Source of the DNA: an uncultured Alcaligenaceae bacterium
GTDB taxonomy: Bacteria; Pseudomonadota; Gammaproteobacteria; Burkholderiales; Burkholderiaceae_B
Assembly (NCBI GenBank): GCA_937908115.1
Contig: CALEQZ010000064.1
Location: 1 to 15,684, forward strand
Length of the DNA stretch: 15,684 nt
Direction of reading: 5' to 3'
This document shows positions 14,281 through 15,684 of this stretch, in pieces. The position numbers were made by a program, and so were the translations under genes. Positions within the stretch are counted from its first letter, which is position 1; each line of letters starts with the position of its first letter. The notes below the pieces were generated by a model. The model worked only from the letters and a program-made list of their open reading frames with translations, did not search any database and was not told where the DNA came from.

Positions 14281-14311
14281 AAAAATGGTCCGGCCCAAGG
14301 GGCCGGACCAT
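14279..14311 (-). terminator. Strong minus-strand intrinsic terminator with no assigned gene
   Basis: ATGGTCCGGCCC (14285-14296) and GGGCCGGACCAT (14300-14311) form a perfect 12-bp stem with a 3-nt loop. On the minus strand it is followed by a run of seven T (complement of 14279-14285). On the plus strand it lacks a T-run. It therefore ends a transcript coming from higher coordinates. Confidence 0.8.
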
Positions 14312-14365
14312 ACGGGAGCACACAGCGCCGCGTCATGAAGGCTCGCGGGAAACGCGGCGCAGGTG

Positions 14366-14605
14366 TCAATGGCACGGACCCTCGGGGTTGCACGGGGGAT
14401 GTCGCAGCGCCCGAACTGCATGGGACCGTCCATGTGAGCGGCCAGTGTAGGCATGGGGCACTGACATCGTCCTGAATGTCGCGCAGTCCGTCAGCGTGCG
14501 GCCAGGCCGATGCTCGTCCACCGCGCTGACCTCAAAGTCTTCCAGATAGCGCCCGAAGCTGAACCAGTACCGCTTCGGCAGGCTCGGCCGGTGGCACCGG
14601 CGCAA
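14366..14605 (-). CDS. Doubtful small ORF or gene remnant
   Basis: A 79-residue frame from a TTG start contains KRYWFSFGRYLEDFEVSAVD and then EHRPGRTLTDCATF, which look protein-like with GC-rich third positions. The last third (GRSHGRSHAVRALRHPPC) looks random. There is no ATG and no ribosome-binding site. It lies between two minus-strand terminators, so a transcript may cover it. It may be a decayed gene, or the transcript may be non-coding. The rest of 14312-14732 shows nothing I can name. Confidence 0.22.
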   Translation of the reverse strand: MRRCHRPSLPKRYWFSFGRYLEDFEVSAVDEHRPGRTLTDCATFRTMSVPHAYTGRSHGRSHAVRALRHPPCNPEGPCH

Positions 14606-14732
14606 GACAGGCCTGCGCCGGGCAGGGGCATTGCATCACGACGGCGGCCGCGGACGAGGCCTGCGTCGGTCAGGCGGTCATCTTGGTTTGCGTCGGCGCG
14701 CTGGATATCCGGCCCCTACCTGTGGGATAGGC

Positions 14733-14764
14733 AAAAAAAGGAGTCCCGAAAGGGACTCCAAAAA
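14733..14764 (-). terminator. Rho-independent terminator of the MHS transporter gene
   Basis: GGAGTCCC (14740-14747), loop GAAA, and GGGACTCC (14752-14759) form a perfect 8-bp stem. On the minus strand it is followed by a run of seven T (complement of 14733-14739). It lies 44 bases after the stop of the transporter gene. Confidence 0.9.
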
Positions 14765-14808
14765 GCCGGATAGGCGCAGCAGTCCCACCCGGCGGGGGAT
14801 CGTCGATC

Positions 14809-15684
14809 CTACGCGTGGATGTCGTTGTCTTTGGTCTCGCGCAGGAACAGGGTACCGATGACCAGGGTCATGACGGCGATGATGATCGGATACCACAGGC
14901 CATCATAAATATTACCCGTGGCAGCCACGACCGCAAATGCCACCGGCGGCAAAAAGCCCCCGAACCAGCCGTTGCCGATGTGGTAGGGCAGGCTCATCGA
15001 GGTGTAGCGGATGCGGGTCGGGAAGAGTTCGACCAGCATGGCTGCGATCGGGCCGTAGACCATGGTCACGTACACCACCAGGATAAACAGCAGGAAGGTG
15101 ACCATGACCTTGTTCATGGCCGCCGGATCGGCAGCCGCGGGATAGCCGTGGTCGCGGATCGCCGCGGTCAGGGCCTTGTTCAGCTCGGCGCTGCGCTTGG
15201 CGAATTCTTCCTTGGGCAGCGAGCCGCCTTCGAACGATTCGAATTCGGCGTCGCCGATCCGGACCTTGGCCACCGTGCCGGCCGGCGCGGCCTGGTTCTC
15301 GTAGTTGACCGCGTTGCGGGCCAGGAACGACTTGATGATGTCGCACGAGCTGGTGAACGAGGCCGTGCCCACGGGGTTGAACTGGAACGAGCACGTGGCC
15401 GGGTCGGCAATGACGGTCACCGGCGCTTCGGCCTGGGCGCGCTCGAGCGCCGGGTTGGCGAAGTGCGTGATGCCCTTGAAGATCGGGAAGTAGGTCAGCG
15501 CCGCGATCAGGCAGCCGGCCATGATGATGGGCTTGCGGCCGATCTTGTCCGACAGCATGCCGAATACCACGAAGAACGGCGTGCCGAGCAGCAGCGCGAT
15601 CGCGATCATGATGTTGGCCGTGTTGGCATCGACCTTCAGCGTCTGGGTCAGGAAGAACAGCGCGTAGAACTGGCCCGTGTACCA
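14809..15684 (-). CDS. MFS transporter of the MHS (metabolite:H+ symporter) family, C-terminal part
   Basis: The gene runs off the window end; 291 residues are present, beginning WYTGQFYALFFLTQTLKVDA. The second-half motif MLSDKIGRKPIIMAG marks the repeat of MFS motif A between TM8 and TM9. An insertion of roughly 100 residues follows (about 15440-15120), with TCSFQFN...SSCDIIKSFL, predicted outside the membrane and holding two Cys that could bond. TM segments VMVTFLLFILVVYVTMVYGP and PIIIAVMTLVIGTLFL, with LVELFPTRIRYTSMSLPYHIGNGWFGG between, are typical of ProP/KgtP-type MHS symporters. It should import a carboxylate or compatible solute with protons; the substrate is unknown. A clear terminator follows. 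Confidence 0.93.
   Translation of the reverse strand, partial: WYTGQFYALFFLTQTLKVDANTANIMIAIALLLGTPFFVVFGMLSDKIGRKPIIMAGCLIAALTYFPIFKGITHFANPALERAQAEAPVTVIADPATCSFQFNPVGTASFTSSCDIIKSFLARNAVNYENQAAPAGTVAKVRIGDAEFESFEGGSLPKEEFAKRSAELNKALTAAIRDHGYPAAADPAAMNKVMVTFLLFILVVYVTMVYGPIAAMLVELFPTRIRYTSMSLPYHIGNGWFGGFLPPVAFAVVAATGNIYDGLWYPIIIAVMTLVIGTLFLRETKDNDIHA

Noticed and set aside
14191..14454. 87-codon minus-strand frame across the tandem repeat
   Set aside because: Its second half is only the translated 14-bp repeat (FSRPFSPDLFLPTF), and it reads through a strong terminator.
14510..14773. 87-codon plus-strand frame
   Set aside because: It ends inside the terminator hairpin of the transporter gene, has no ribosome-binding site, and is Arg/Pro-rich without features.

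Overview
This GC-rich window reads as a Bordetella-type betaproteobacterial chromosome (Alcaligenaceae). The pointers are two tctC/Bug-family periplasmic receptor genes, TACAAT/TAGAAT-like -10 boxes, and housekeeping genes (rpoD, rdgC, a csp cold-shock gene) packed among small GC-rich hypothetical genes. The genus is an inference from gene content; no species can be proven from this sequence alone. No insertion sequence, integrase, phage gene or CRISPR array is visible.

Layout. Positions 1-587 hold the 3' end of rpoD. It is followed by a degenerate tRNA-like relic with a CAT anticodon loop and by an intrinsic terminator. Positions 973-7161 hold an accessory catabolic region: a Bug receptor (+), an IclR regulator (-), and a divergent three-gene operon (+) of FAD-dependent amino-acid oxidase, second Bug receptor and gamma-glutamyltransferase-like hydrolase. 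An intact CAT-anticodon tRNA (probably tRNA-Ile2) follows at 7314-7392. Next comes an MFS exporter (-) divergent from an ArsR-type regulator (+), with three copies of one operator-like sequence between them. Positions 9527-11470 hold a small lipoprotein gene and four small uncharacterised genes. Then come a csp cold-shock gene with a structured leader, a lipoprotein, rdgC (-), a small two-TM membrane protein gene, a 14-bp tandem repeat, a minus-strand terminator without an obvious gene, and the 3' part of an MHS-family MFS transporter (-).

How the genes may work together. The oxidase, Bug and GGT-like genes lie in one operon. An AT-rich promoter overlapped by an inverted repeat separates them from iclR. 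This suggests inducible scavenging of an amide-linked compound: capture by the Bug receptor, cytoplasmic cleavage by the GGT-like Ntn hydrolase, and oxidative deamination of the released amine. No membrane transporter subunits are encoded beside it. The region lies between rpoD and a CAT tRNA, with a CAT tRNA relic on the rpoD side, which hints that it was inserted next to an ancestral rpoD-tRNA pair.

The most interesting signals are: perfect sequestration of the csp ribosome-binding site by an upstream leader segment; the triplicated MFS/ArsR operator; the tRNA relic with a compensatory stem change; the non-canonical GGT-like enzyme and its operon; and the 14-bp tandem repeat beside an orphan minus-strand terminator. 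I found no clear wholly new defence or mobile system.
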